A stretch of 64,000 nt of DNA from Intestinibacter bartlettii (lineage in GTDB: Bacteria > Bacillota > Clostridia > Peptostreptococcales > Peptostreptococcaceae). Positions 33,503 to 43,956 of this stretch are shown piece by piece. The stretch lies in NCBI RefSeq assembly GCF_018917435.1, contig NZ_JAHLOQ010000003.1, forward strand, positions 62,001-126,000, written 5' to 3'. The position numbers and the translations under genes are program-made. Position 1 is the first letter of the stretch, and each line of letters opens with the position of its first letter. A model generated the notes under the pieces. The model saw only the letters and a program-made list of their open reading frames with translations, searched no databases and was not told where the DNA came from.

Positions 33503-35362
33503 TTATTCTATTATTTTTAAATTTATAAATAATTTTTTGAAATTATTCACTGTTTCATCACTCAACACTATGTCTTTTGCTATGACTTTATCATAAAACT
33601 CCTTAGCTGCCATAGTCTTATTTACTTCGTATCTTACAGATAATTTATTTTTATCTTCTTCACTTATAAGAGTCTCTACAAATTCTGGATTTCTAATAAA
33701 TTCTTTTTCTGTAGGTTTTTCTTTACAATTTATAAAAAATACTTCCTTATTAAGTCTTAAATTTAAACTTTCAATTAATTTATTACATTCAACAACTCCA
33801 GCCTTATCATAGTCAAGTACTACTTTATAATTGCATCCCCAACCAATTAATATAGATACTAAAGCATTTACATTTCCAGCTCCAACTGATGGAAGTATAT
33901 AAGGCCTTTTTTCTTCTTCTACCCCCAAATAATCCAGCATACAAGTAAAGTACATATAATCTGTAATGCCTTCTGTTACTATATTTAACTTATCTAATCG
34001 TGGACCTAAATTATATTTTATATCTGCTCCAATTGCCTTTAAAAGTGGTGTTAAAGTCTCTCTTTTGGAAGATGAATTAAACTTATTATCATATGCATTA
34101 TTAAATATATGAGTTATTCCATTTTCATCTTTTTCTATAGCTCTAACATTTATTATGTCTTCTGTATCTATCATATATGGCGAGTGTGTAGTATATACAA
34201 CTTGCCCACCATTATTACATAAATTTTTAAGTAGAGTTAATAATTCTCTTTGGGCATTTACATGAAGATATACTCCTGGTTCATCTAATAAATATATTAT
34301 CGTTTTGTCCTGTAAGTTTTCATATAATAAATCTATAAATAAGTTAAATAACCATTTAAGTCCATTGCTTCTCTCTTGTATATAAGTTGTATTTTCATTT
34401 GTCTTAATAAGTATCTTCAGACATTGATTATCAAAATTCACTTTAATTTTTGACTCTTGACTATCCATATAAAAATAATTAAATTCTTTTTGGATATTAT
34501 ACTTCACTTTTTCTTTAATGCTACTTCTACACTTATTTCTTTCATTTTCATCTTTAGATTCTATAGATTTTATAAATTCATCTAGTGGTGCTTTTGTAGC
34601 TACCATAAATTTGTATAAAAGTCCTTTTTTAGTCTTTATTGCCGATTTTATCTCTTCAACATTATATATACTTTGTAGTTCATCTTCCTTTGTTCTATAA
34701 TAAAATACAGGAAGTTCCTTATATTTCTTTTTAATTTTACTTTTTATTGTCTCTATATGTCTTATAAGTGTATAACATTCCTCATTATATTCTCCATCTG
34801 CCATATCTTGTTGTTGCGAAATTAAAACTTCTAATATTTCATTTAAACTCTTTTTATACTTTACCCAGATTCTACTATCAATTTCAAGAAGTCTATCTAG
34901 TTTAGCATCTATACTATCAATAAATTCTTTTGTAGTATATTTATCATAAATTTTAAAATAGCTTAATAAATTGTCTTCTATATAGTAAATTGCATTTTTT
35001 AGTTCAATATCTTGATCAAATAATAGAGAAAATGCTCCCTCAAATTCAATATCATCACTTGAATAAAATTTAAATATTGTTTTTGCTTTTTCATCATCTA
35101 TAAAAAATTTTTTGCATTCTTTTTCTGTTAATTTTAACTCTAATGTTATTACTATACTTTTATTAGTGTATCTATTTTTCTTACTAAAGAATTCATCATT
35201 AATATAATGCGTAAATGAAATATTGCCCAAAGCTTCTAATATATTACTTTTACCGGAGTCATTTTTTCCTATTAGAGCTGTTATATTATCTTCTAAGAGT
35301 AAAACATTTCTTTCGTCTCCTAAAGATTTATAATTGCTGATTTGTATGCTTTTTATCTTCAT
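33503..35362 (-). CDS. ATP-dependent endonuclease of the OLD family
   Basis: The 619-residue protein has an ABC-type ATPase and a TOPRIM nuclease. Walker A is GKNDSGKSN near 33. The ABC signature region lies in IQERSNGLKWLFN near 328 and Walker B is YLLDEPG near 356. The TOPRIM domain has its Glu in VTEGITDY near 459 and the DxD pair in VVLDYDKAG near 514. OLD nucleases act in phage exclusion or DNA repair. No UvrD-like GajB gene is beside it, so it is not a Gabija pair; it looks like a solitary class 1 protein. The N-terminus MKIKSIQISNYKSLG is typical. Confidence 0.85.
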   Translation of the reverse strand: MKIKSIQISNYKSLGDERNVLLLEDNITALIGKNDSGKSNILEALGNISFTHYINDEFFSKKNRYTNKSIVITLELKLTEKECKKFFIDDEKAKTIFKFYSSDDIEFEGAFSLLFDQDIELKNAIYYIEDNLLSYFKIYDKYTTKEFIDSIDAKLDRLLEIDSRIWVKYKKSLNEILEVLISQQQDMADGEYNEECYTLIRHIETIKSKIKKKYKELPVFYYRTKEDELQSIYNVEEIKSAIKTKKGLLYKFMVATKAPLDEFIKSIESKDENERNKCRSSIKEKVKYNIQKEFNYFYMDSQESKIKVNFDNQCLKILIKTNENTTYIQERSNGLKWLFNLFIDLLYENLQDKTIIYLLDEPGVYLHVNAQRELLTLLKNLCNNGGQVVYTTHSPYMIDTEDIINVRAIEKDENGITHIFNNAYDNKFNSSSKRETLTPLLKAIGADIKYNLGPRLDKLNIVTEGITDYMYFTCMLDYLGVEEEKRPYILPSVGAGNVNALVSILIGWGCNYKVVLDYDKAGVVECNKLIESLNLRLNKEVFFINCKEKPTEKEFIRNPEFVETLISEEDKNKLSVRYEVNKTMAAKEFYDKVIAKDIVLSDETVNNFKKLFINLKIIE

Positions 35363-35440
35363 CTAAATCTCTCCCAACAAAATTTAACCTCTATAATTAA
35401 ATTATAATATTTATTTATGATAATTAGATAAAAATATCCA

Positions 35441-35480
35441 CAAAAAAATCACAAATTATACAAGCTGTATAATTTGTGAT
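35441..35480 (-). terminator. Terminator of uraA
   Basis: A perfect 15-bp stem (35448-35462 with 35466-35480) with a 3-base loop is followed on the minus strand by seven Ts. Confidence 0.9.
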
Positions 35481-35507
35481 TTAATCTTTTACTTTTTTAC
35501 TTTTATA

Positions 35508-36755
35508 TTATTCACCTTTAGTGATTGCTGTTTCTAAGTTTAATTCTTCATCTTTAAAATCAGCACTGTTTAAAACTCTATTTAATATAACTCCTACTAT
35601 AGCAGCTAAGCTAAGACCTGTTAAGCTTGAAGTTTGTGATAGTGGTATTCCGATTTCTATTCCTGCAAAAGTACTTAGGTATGAAGTTCCAAGACCTATT
35701 ATAAGTACAGTCGCTATTATTATCACATTTTTTATATTTCCTTCATAACATTTGCTATCTCTTATACTCTTAACTCCTACATAAGTTATCATAGAGAATA
35801 AGTATATACTTATTCCACCCATAACGGCTTGTGGTATACTTTGTAAAAAGCCTCCAAATTTACCAACACAAGATAATACTATTGCAAACACTGCTGTTAA
35901 CTCTAAAACTCTTGGATCGTAGTTTTTAGTTATTGCTAAAAGTGCAGTATTTTCTCCATAAGTTGTATTAGCAGGTCCCCCTGCAAATCCAGCAAATATT
36001 GTTGCAAGACCATCACCTAATAATGTTCTATTAAGTCCTGGATTTTCTATAAAGTTTTTACCGACAACTGCTCCATTTGTAGTAACATCACCTATATGTT
36101 CCATAAATGTTGCAAGAACTACTGGTGCTATCATTAATATTGCTTCTATACTGAATTTAGGTAATCTGAAATTTGGTATAGCAAACCAACTCGCTTGGCT
36201 AGCTGCTGTAGTATCTACTTGTTTTAATACAAAACTTAATGCTAACCCTGTAAATACTGCTATTATTACACTAAATTGTCTTATGCTTCCTTTTGCAAAT
36301 TTATTTATTCCAACTGCTATAGCTAAAGTAATTATTGCTATAGGTAGATAAGTCATTGCCATATCAAGTGCTGAAGGAATTAAATTTAAACCAATAACTG
36401 CTATCATTGCACCTGTAACTTGTGGTGGGAAATATCTCTTAACTTTTTCTACACCTATGAATTTTACAATTAAAGACATTATTACGTATAAAAATCCTGC
36501 TACTATAATTCCTCCTTGAGCATAAGCCAAGTCTCCATTAAACGCATCTGAAACTTGATTTATTACACCTATAAAGGCAAAACTTGAACCTAAAAATACT
36601 GGAACTTTCCAATCTGTACAAAAATGGAATATTAATGTACCTACACCTGCACAAAATATTGCCACCGCTGGGTCAAATCCTGTTAACAGTGGAACTAATA
36701 CTGTCGCTCCAAACATAGCAAGTAAATGTTGAAGTGATAAAGCCGCTTTTCTCAT
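35508..36755 (-). CDS. uraA: Uracil permease (NCS2 family)
   Basis: The 415-residue transporter imports uracil with protons. The N-terminal LSLQHLLAMFGATVLVPLLTG, the EHIGDVTTNGAVVGKNF region (the proton and uracil-binding Glu lies near 220) and GGPANTTYGENTALLAITKNYD near 259 are the UraA/PyrP pattern. It follows pyrR by 39 bases, and both are under the upstream attenuator. GGAGG precedes the ATG. Confidence 0.95.
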   Translation of the reverse strand: MRKAALSLQHLLAMFGATVLVPLLTGFDPAVAIFCAGVGTLIFHFCTDWKVPVFLGSSFAFIGVINQVSDAFNGDLAYAQGGIIVAGFLYVIMSLIVKFIGVEKVKRYFPPQVTGAMIAVIGLNLIPSALDMAMTYLPIAIITLAIAVGINKFAKGSIRQFSVIIAVFTGLALSFVLKQVDTTAASQASWFAIPNFRLPKFSIEAILMIAPVVLATFMEHIGDVTTNGAVVGKNFIENPGLNRTLLGDGLATIFAGFAGGPANTTYGENTALLAITKNYDPRVLELTAVFAIVLSCVGKFGGFLQSIPQAVMGGISIYLFSMITYVGVKSIRDSKCYEGNIKNVIIIATVLIIGLGTSYLSTFAGIEIGIPLSQTSSLTGLSLAAIVGVILNRVLNSADFKDEELNLETAITKGE

Positions 36756-36794
36756 AAATATATACCTCCAAAATTATATTAATTTAATATTTTT

Positions 36795-37352
<558 letters not shown>

Positions 37353-37384
37353 TTACCGTATAAAATATGAGAATCTTTATTTCA

Positions 37385-37480
37385 ACAAAAAAACTTCCTG
37401 CCACAAGACAGGAAGTTATACTTTCGCGCATCAAAAGTACAAGTATGCCTTATGATCTCTCTGTATCAATTAAAGGTATA
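37385..37480 (-). promoter_or_regulatory. PyrR-dependent attenuator of pyrR-uraA
   Basis: The minus strand holds an ACAGAGAG sequence (37457-37464), which resembles the PyrR-binding loop, followed by alternative pairing sequence. A terminator comes next: AACTTCCTG at 37409-37417 pairs with 37392-37400 and is followed by seven Ts. It ends about 55 bases before the pyrR ATG. PyrR with UMP would stabilise the anti-antiterminator and so allow termination. Confidence 0.75.
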
Positions 37481-37575
37481 TCTATATTTTTACGTTTGTA
37501 TTTTTGTTTTAAATTTTTAATGGTTCTTTATTACTTAAATAACATTATATAATTTTAAGTTTCGTATTTCAATAC

Positions 37576-38508
37576 TTATTTTATTTTGTTAAGTATTTCC
37601 ATAAAATAACTTGGTAGTTCAGAATTAAATTCTACGTATTTTTTAGTTGTCGGATGTATAAATCCTAATTTTCTTGCGTGAAGAGTTTGCCCATGACATT
37701 TTATCTTTGAATTTTTAGGTCCATATATAGGATCTCCTAAAAGCGGATGGCCTATACTAGCAGCATGAACCCTTATTTGGTGAGTTCTTCCTGTCTCTAA
37801 ATTTGCCTTCATATGAGTGAAGTTTTCATATCTTTGTATAACTTCAAAATGAGTTACGGCTCTCTTTCCGTCTTTTACTATTGCCATTTTTAATCTATCT
37901 TTAGGGTTTCTGCCAATTGGTCTATCTACAGTAATTTTATCTTCTTTTACTACTCCATGACATATAAATTCATATTCTCTCGTTATTGAGTGGTCTTTTA
38001 ATTGTTCTGCTAAACAGTTATGAGCATTATTATTTTTAGCTATCATCAGAATACCCGAAGTATCTTTATCGATTCTATGTACAATGCCCGGTCTTATTAC
38101 TCCGTTTATAGATGATAGATTGTCTTTACAGTGGTATAGTATAGCATTTACTAAAGTATTTTCGTAATTACCTGGTGCCGGATGCACTACCATATCTTGT
38201 GGTTTATTTACTATTAGTAAATCGTCATCTTCATATACTATATCTATAGGTATATCTTGAGGTATTATTTCTAAAAGCTTTGGCGCTGGTATTTCTATAA
38301 TAATATTGTCATCTTCTTTTACAGCATATTTAGCTTTTTCTATTTTACCATTTACTTTTACCTTTTTATCTTTTATTATTTTTTGGATATAGCTTCTAGA
38401 CATATCTCCTAACTGTGAAGATAAATAAACATCTAGTCTATCGCCCTCTTCTTCTCCTAAAACTAAGAATTCTCTTATCTCATCTTGCATATTTTCTTTA
38501 TTGTTCAT
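37576..38508 (-). CDS. rluD: RluA-family 23S rRNA pseudouridine synthase (RluD-like)
   Basis: The 310-residue protein has an N-terminal S4 RNA-binding domain ([26 protein letters not shown] near 22) and a catalytic domain with [13 protein letters not shown] near 146, where the Asp is the nucleophile. The [24 protein letters not shown]-type segment is also present. The exact uridine (1911/1915/1917 for RluD) is taken from family and cannot be read from sequence alone. Its ribosome site is weak (GAAAGTG). It follows lspA as in B. subtilis. Confidence 0.88.
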   Translation of the reverse strand: [310 protein letters not shown]

Positions 38509-38583
38509 ATTTTATTTCACTTTCTTTTAATATTTATTCTGTCTTGTTAAAAAACTTGCATATAAATTAAAATTTTTTAACAT

Positions 38584-39045
38584 CTATTTAATTTTCTCTT
38601 TTTTAGTATTATCATCAAAAAATACAACGTATATACAAAGCAAAATTGTCCCTACTACTATAAAACAGTCTGCTAAATTAAAAACATAATTCCATATAAA
38701 TACAAAGTCAAAATAGTCCACTACAAAATCTAATCTAACTCTATCTATTAAATTTCCTAAAGCTCCTGCTATAATAAGTACAATTGAAAATTTACATATT
38801 TTCGAATTTATTTTATTTGAATGTAGTACATAAAGTCCTACTATAGACGCTATAAGTGCTACTGCTACAAATACTATTTGATTATTTTGAAATAGCCCAA
38901 ATGCTGCTCCTCTATTTTCAACATAAGTCAAATTAAATACATTTTCTATTACAGTTATAGCCCCTTTATATTTTAATTCGTTTAAAGCCCACATTTTCAC
39001 TAATTGATCAATACCTATTAAAAGTATTATCGCTAATTCATACAT
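38584..39045 (-). CDS. lspA: Prolipoprotein signal peptidase
   Basis: This 153-residue aspartic peptidase of the membrane cleaves lipoprotein signal peptides after lipidation. The four-helix pattern holds ENRGAAFGLF near 53, GNLIDRVRLDFVVDYFDF near 96 and NLADCFIVVG near 121; the last two carry the catalytic Asp pair. AGGAGG precedes the ATG. It processes lipoproteins such as the DUF4846 protein in this window. Confidence 0.95.
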   Translation of the reverse strand: MYELAIILLIGIDQLVKMWALNELKYKGAITVIENVFNLTYVENRGAAFGLFQNNQIVFVAVALIASIVGLYVLHSNKINSKICKFSIVLIIAGALGNLIDRVRLDFVVDYFDFVFIWNYVFNLADCFIVVGTILLCIYVVFFDDNTKKEKIK

Positions 39046-39098
39046 ATCTGCCTCCTAAAAAAGTATTTTCCTTCATTATACCGAAAAAATCTATTTAA

Positions 39099-39139
39099 TA
39101 AAAGAGATGTTAGAATTTAATTATCTAGCATCTCTTTTG
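39099..39139 (-). terminator. Terminator of the deacetylase gene
   Basis: AAAAGAGATG/CATCTCTTTT arms (39100-39109 with 39129-39138), extended inward by TAGA/TCTA with one bulge on each side, end in TTTTATTAA on the minus strand. Confidence 0.85.
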
Positions 39140-39178
39140 ATTAACCTTATTTAAATATATTTATTTGATTTTTTATAT

Positions 39179-39922
39179 TTATTTTTTATCTAAATGTTCC
39201 ATTAGTTCTGAAATAGTTACAAATTTATATCCCTTTTCTTTTAATCTTGGAATTACTATTTCTAAAGCTTGTATTGTCTGAGATTTATTATTTCTAACAG
39301 TATTATAATCGTGTAATATTATAATATTTCCATTTTCAACTTTATTATCTATTGTGTTTACTATAGAATTTACTCCAGGGTTTGACCAATCTCTTACATC
39401 TATATTTGACCATAGTACTATATTCATATTTTTATCTTTAACAACTTGACATAAATCTCTACTTAAAGCCCTGTAAGGAGGTCTAAATATAGTTGGATAT
39501 TCTCCTGTTATCTCTTTTATTGCTTCTTGTGTTTTTGTAACTTCACTTTCAATCTCTGCTTTTGATTTTTTAGCAGCATTTATATGTGTATATGTGTGGT
39601 TTCCTATTTCGTGTCCTTCTTCTTGTTCTCTTTTAACTATACTTTTATTGTATGGAACCTTTTCTCCAATTAAGAAAAATGTAGCTTTTACATCATACTT
39701 TTTTAGAATATCTAAAACTTGAGGAGTAAATACTTCATCAGGACCATCGTCAAATGTAAGTGCAACGACCTTTTCATCTTCATTTCCTCTTTTTATTATT
39801 ATATCTTCGTAGTCATATTTATAACTATCGGCAGATACATCTTTTTCATTGTCAGCTGAGCAAACTCCTGAAAATCCTATTATAAATAAGATAATTACTA
39901 AGGTGTAAAGGATTTTTTTCAT
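39179..39922 (-). CDS. Exported polysaccharide deacetylase (NodB domain)
   Basis: The 247-residue protein has a signal peptide (KKILYTLVIILFIIGFSGVCSA) and a NodB domain. The motifs are TFDDGPDE near 56 (catalytic base and metal Asp), HEIGNHTYTH near 100 (metal His) and RPPYR near 144. The domain removes acetyl groups from cell-wall sugars such as N-acetylglucosamine or muramic acid. In spore-formers such proteins act on vegetative wall or cortex, and which one applies is open. It is a single-gene unit. Confidence 0.88.
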   Translation of the reverse strand: MKKILYTLVIILFIIGFSGVCSADNEKDVSADSYKYDYEDIIIKRGNEDEKVVALTFDDGPDEVFTPQVLDILKKYDVKATFFLIGEKVPYNKSIVKREQEEGHEIGNHTYTHINAAKKSKAEIESEVTKTQEAIKEITGEYPTIFRPPYRALSRDLCQVVKDKNMNIVLWSNIDVRDWSNPGVNSIVNTIDNKVENGNIIILHDYNTVRNNKSQTIQALEIVIPRLKEKGYKFVTISELMEHLDKK

Positions 39923-40050
39923 TTTAGAACCTCTTTTCTTTCTATTTTATATTGACTTTTTTCTCTAAAAAATTGATTTCATTTCTAGTTTGCCCATATT
40001 TTATTTTTCATTATCTATTTTTTTATTTTTTTATAAACTCACAGTTTTAA

Positions 40051-40083
40051 CAAAAAAAGGATGCCATTATTTATGGCATCCCT
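40051..40083 (-). terminator. Terminator of leuS
   Basis: GGATGCCAT/ATGGCATCC (40059-40067 with 40073-40081) is followed on the minus strand by seven Ts. Confidence 0.9.
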
Positions 40084-40123
40084 TATCTTATATAATATAA
40101 AGTTTTTATTTAACTTTATTATA

Positions 40124-42544
40124 TTATTTTACAACTATATTTATTAATTTTTTAGGTATAGCTATAACTTTAACTACAGTTTTATCTCCTATAGATGCTT
40201 GTACTTTATCATTTTCTAAAGCTACTTTTTCCATTTCTTCTTTAGTCATGTTTGCACCTACGCTTAATTTAGCTCTAACTTTACCGTTTATTTGAACTAC
40301 TACTTCTACTTCGTCTTTTACTAAAGCAGATTCATCAAATTGTGGCCAGCTTATATCAAATATACTTCCTTCTTTACCTATCATTTGCCATAATTCTTCA
40401 CCTACATGTGGTGTGAATGGAGCAAGTATAGTTACTATAGTTTCGATACCTTCTTTGATTATTCCATCATTTCTAGTATCTAATTCTTTATATTTGTACA
40501 TTTCATTTATTAATTCCATTAATGATGCTATAGCTGTGTTAAATCCAAATTTGAAGCTTAAGTCATCTGTAACTTTTTTAAGTGTTGAATGTATAGTAAA
40601 TCTCATAGCTTTATCTTCTTTAGTTGCTACATTTACTTTTGCATCTGATTTAGCTATATCTTTTAATTCATCTACTAATCTATAAACTCTGTTTAAGAAT
40701 CTGAAGCATCCTTCAACACCTTGTTCAGACCAATCTAAGTCTCTTTCTGGTGGAGCTGCGAATAATACGAATAATCTAGCAGTATCAGCACCGTATTTGT
40801 CTATTATTTCAATAGGTGATACTGTATTACCTTTAGATTTACTCATTTTGCTACCATCCATTAATACCATACCTTGAGTAAGTAAGTTTTTGAATGGTTC
40901 GTCGAAGTCTACCATACCAACTTTCTTTAATGCTTTAACGAAGAATCTAGCGTAAAGTAAGTGCATTATAGCATGTTCTACACCACCGATATATTGATCA
41001 ACTGGCATCCATTTGTTTACTACTTCTGAATCGAACATTGCTTCTTGGTTTTTGTTGTCTATATATCTTAAGAAATACCAAGATGAGTCAACGAATGTAT
41101 CCATTGTATCTACATCTCTAGTCGCATGTTTACCACATTTTGGACAAGTAGTATTTACGAAAGTTTTTGAAGTTGTAAGTGGAGATTCACCTTTTCCTGT
41201 AAATTCAACATCTGTTGGAAGTAATACTGGTAAATCTTTTTTGTCTACTGGTACTATACCGCAGTCTTCACAGTAAACAACTGGTATTGGAACTCCCCAA
41301 TATCTTTGTCTTGATAATAACCAGTCTCTAAGTCTGTAGTTAACAGTCTTTTTACCTCTTCCTTCTTTAGCTAATTTTTCAGTTATTTTATCTTGAGCTT
41401 CTGTAGCATCCATTCCATTGAATTCTTCAGAATTTATCATTTTACCGTCTTCATCTATAACGTCTATTATTTCTATTCCGTATTTTGTAGCAAATTCTTT
41501 ATCTCTATCGTCATGTGCTGGAACACCCATTATTGCACCAGTACCATAATCCATTAAGATATAGTTTGCTATCCATAGAGGAACTTTTCTTCCTGTTATA
41601 GGATTTATTACGTATTTTCCTATGAACATACCTTCTTTTTCTGTATCAGTAGAAGTTCTTTCTATTTCAGTTTGAGTATGCATTTTTTGTACGAATTTAT
41701 CTACATCAGCTTCGTATTCAGTTCCAGCTACTAATTCTTTAACTAGTGGATTTTCTGGAGCTAATGCCATGAAAGTTGTTCCATAAACTGTATCAGGTCT
41801 AGTAGTATAAACGATCATTTGGTCATCTGATCCATCTATATCGAATACTATTTCAGCACCATGAGATTTTCCTATCCAGTTTTTTTGCATTGTTTTAACT
41901 TTTTCTGGCCATCCTTCTAATTTGTCTAAATCATTTAATAATTCTTCAGCAAATTCAGTAGTTTTGAAATACCATTGTTCTAATTCTTTTTTAACAACTA
42001 CAGCATCACATCTTTCACATTGTCCACCAACAACTTGTTCATTTGCAAGAACAGTCTCACAAGATGGACACCAGTTTACGAAAGATTTTTTCTTATATGC
42101 AAGACCTGCTTCTAAGAATTTTAAGAATATTTCTTGTGTAAATTTGTAGTAATCAGGATTAGAAGTTGCTAATTCTCTTTCCCAATCATAACTTAAACCT
42201 AATAATTTTAATTGGTTTTTCATGTCATCTATGTTTTCATAAGTCCATTTTGCTGGATGTATTCCATGTTTTATAGCAGCATTTTCTGCTGGAAGACCAA
42301 ATGAATCCCATCCCATTGGATGTAGAACATTATATCCTTCCATTTTTTTAAATCTTGCTACAACGTCACCTATTGAATAGTTTCTAACGTGACCCATATG
42401 TATTTTTCCTGATGGGTAAGGGAACATCTCTAATGTATAGTATAATGGTTTTGATGTATCTCTTGTATCAGTTTTATATTGGTTTGTTTCTTCCCATTTG
42501 TGTTGCCACTTAGTTTCAACGTCTTTAAAATTGTAAACGCTCAT
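40124..42544 (-). CDS. leuS: Leucyl-tRNA synthetase
   Basis: The 806-residue class I synthetase has the HIGH-type motif [15 protein letters not shown] near 42 and KMSKS in [12 protein letters not shown] near 576. An editing domain is present ([18 protein letters not shown] near 247), and a zinc-type insertion [16 protein letters not shown] is near 159. AGGAGG precedes the ATG. It is preceded by a T-box leader, so its expression follows tRNA-Leu charging. Confidence 0.97.
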   Translation of the reverse strand: MSVYNFKDVETKWQHKWEETNQYKTDTRDTSKPLYYTLEMFPYPSGKIHMGHVRNYSIGDVVARFKKMEGYNVLHPMGWDSFGLPAENAAIKHGIHPAKWTYENIDDMKNQLKLLGLSYDWERELATSNPDYYKFTQEIFLKFLEAGLAYKKKSFVNWCPSCETVLANEQVVGGQCERCDAVVVKKELEQWYFKTTEFAEELLNDLDKLEGWPEKVKTMQKNWIGKSHGAEIVFDIDGSDDQMIVYTTRPDTVYGTTFMALAPENPLVKELVAGTEYEADVDKFVQKMHTQTEIERTSTDTEKEGMFIGKYVINPITGRKVPLWIANYILMDYGTGAIMGVPAHDDRDKEFATKYGIEIIDVIDEDGKMINSEEFNGMDATEAQDKITEKLAKEGRGKKTVNYRLRDWLLSRQRYWGVPIPVVYCEDCGIVPVDKKDLPVLLPTDVEFTGKGESPLTTSKTFVNTTCPKCGKHATRDVDTMDTFVDSSWYFLRYIDNKNQEAMFDSEVVNKWMPVDQYIGGVEHAIMHLLYARFFVKALKKVGMVDFDEPFKNLLTQGMVLMDGSKMSKSKGNTVSPIEIIDKYGADTARLFVLFAAPPERDLDWSEQGVEGCFRFLNRVYRLVDELKDIAKSDAKVNVATKEDKAMRFTIHSTLKKVTDDLSFKFGFNTAIASLMELINEMYKYKELDTRNDGIIKEGIETIVTILAPFTPHVGEELWQMIGKEGSIFDISWPQFDESALVKDEVEVVVQINGKVRAKLSVGANMTKEEMEKVALENDKVQASIGDKTVVKVIAIPKKLINIVVK

Positions 42545-42611
42545 TATGTTACCTCCTAATTCTGATTATGTTTAATAAATATAATTGTTATTATTTCTAA
42601 TTTATATAAAT

Positions 42612-42825
42612 AAAAAAATCCTCACCCCTAAACAGAATTTGTTTAGGGACGAGGATATATTATTCTTCGCGGTACCACCCTAATTAGCCTATAAAAAGAC
42701 TCACTTAGATAGTCTTTAAGCCAACTACGGCCAAATAATTTAATACTAACAAGTTCGGAAATATTATTTAACTAATTCACACCTACCATTAGCTCTCTGA
42801 ATAAATCTTATTACCTACTACTTTA
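42612..42825 (-). promoter_or_regulatory. T-box leader of leuS (tRNA-Leu sensing)
   Basis: On the minus strand an AGAGAGC stem-I block (about 42788-42798) is followed by GAACTTGTTAG, in which CTT is a likely leucine specifier codon. Then comes the T-box AGGGTGGTACCGCG (42668-42681). A terminator hairpin with arms at 42618-42634 and 42640-42656 follows, with seven Us. Uncharged tRNA-Leu would pair with the specifier and the T-box bulge and favour the antiterminator, allowing leuS transcription. Confidence 0.93.
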
Positions 42826-42898
42826 GTTTATTTGATAAAATTTTCAGTTTATACGCAAAATTTTTAAATTTTCGCTATAATTCAATATATTATCATTT

Positions 42899-43249
42899 TT
42901 AGTTTAATGTGTCAACATCTACGTATGGAGCATCTTTCCATAATTTTTCTAGGTTGTAGAACTCTCTGTTTTCTTCGTCAAATACATGAACTATTATATC
43001 ACCGTAATCAAGTAATATCCAAGTTTGTGTATCATATCCTTCTTTAGCTCTTGGCTCTATACCTTCTGCTGTAAATGCATCTTGTACACTATCAGCTATT
43101 GCTTTAACTTGTCTTGATGAAGAAGCAGTAGCTATTATAAAATAATCACAAAGACTAGAAACTTTTCCTATATTAATTATAGATATATCTTGGCCTAATT
43201 TATCGTCAATTGCATCGTACGCAACTTTTACCATTTGTTCAACTGTCAT
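42899..43249 (-). CDS. rsfS: Ribosome silencing factor RsfS
   Basis: This 116-residue protein binds L14 on the 50S subunit and blocks subunit joining in starvation. The fold shows AYDAIDDKLGQDISIINI, SLCDYFIIATASSSRQVKAIADSV and GYDTQTWILLDYGDIIVHVFDEENREFYNLEKLW, all typical. GTGAGGT precedes the ATG. The usual order nadD, yqeK, rsfS is kept; leuS follows under its own leader. Confidence 0.95.
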   Translation of the reverse strand: MTVEQMVKVAYDAIDDKLGQDISIINIGKVSSLCDYFIIATASSSRQVKAIADSVQDAFTAEGIEPRAKEGYDTQTWILLDYGDIIVHVFDEENREFYNLEKLWKDAPYVDVDTLN

Positions 43250-43362
43250 TTATTTACCTCACTTTCAAAAAAATTGTTTTTATATCTATAATGTATATTT
43301 CATACACTATAAAACAACATATTCATCTATTATATCATATATTTAGACTTGAACCAACAAAT

Positions 43363-43956
43363 TTAAATATTTTCTTGCATAAGATAATTTCTAGCTCTTA
43401 CACTTCTTGGATGAATTAATTGATTGTTTTCTATTACAAATTTTATTGTATTGTTGAATGAAGTAATTAATGCCTTGTCTAGCTGTCCACTAAATGATAG
43501 ATTTCTAAGTTCGTCTACTCCTGGAAAATCTCGGCCTTCTTCTATCATATCTGCCATAAATATTATCTTCTCTAGTATAGACATATTCTCCCTTCCTGTT
43601 GTGTGATATCTTACTGCATTTATTATATCCATATCTTGTATATTAAATACATCTTGAATTACAAAAGATCCTATAACACTGTGGGATAATGCTATATTGT
43701 CTATTTCTAGTGGGTCTAATTCTATATTGTATTTTTTGACATAAGAATCTATTTGTTCTTTTGTAAAATATTTTGCGCAATCATGTACGAGTCCTGCTAG
43801 ATAAGCCTTTTCCTTGTCACAACCATATATTTCACTTAGCTTCACTGCACAATTTGCCACGTTTATTGAATGTGTCAATCTATTAGGTTTAAGCATTGTA
43901 TTTAATTTTTCTATTATTTTTTCTGTATCTATATTATGTATATCCAAACTATTCAT
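43363..43956 (-). CDS. yqeK: YqeK HD-domain bis(5'-nucleosyl)-tetraphosphatase
   Basis: This protein of 197 residues hydrolyses Ap4A symmetrically to ADP in related proteins. The HD motifs are RLTHSINVANCAVKL, AGLVHDCAKYF, HSVIGSFV and a later MADMIEEGRDFPG. I take the ATG at 43956, preceded by GGGGTTGGAG; the in-frame ATG at 43983 has no ribosome site. The gene overlaps the nadD end by 8 bases, so it is translationally coupled. Confidence 0.92.
   Translation of the reverse strand: MNSLDIHNIDTEKIIEKLNTMLKPNRLTHSINVANCAVKLSEIYGCDKEKAYLAGLVHDCAKYFTKEQIDSYVKKYNIELDPLEIDNIALSHSVIGSFVIQDVFNIQDMDIINAVRYHTTGRENMSILEKIIFMADMIEEGRDFPGVDELRNLSFSGQLDKALITSFNNTIKFVIENNQLIHPRSVRARNYLMQENI

Noticed and set aside
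33503-35362. Gabija system
   Set aside because: The OLD-type nuclease is present but no UvrD-like GajB gene lies on either side.
37367-37552. 61-codon plus-strand frame upstream of pyrR
   Set aside because: It is read across the PyrR attenuator on the wrong strand; the RNA structure explains the sequence.
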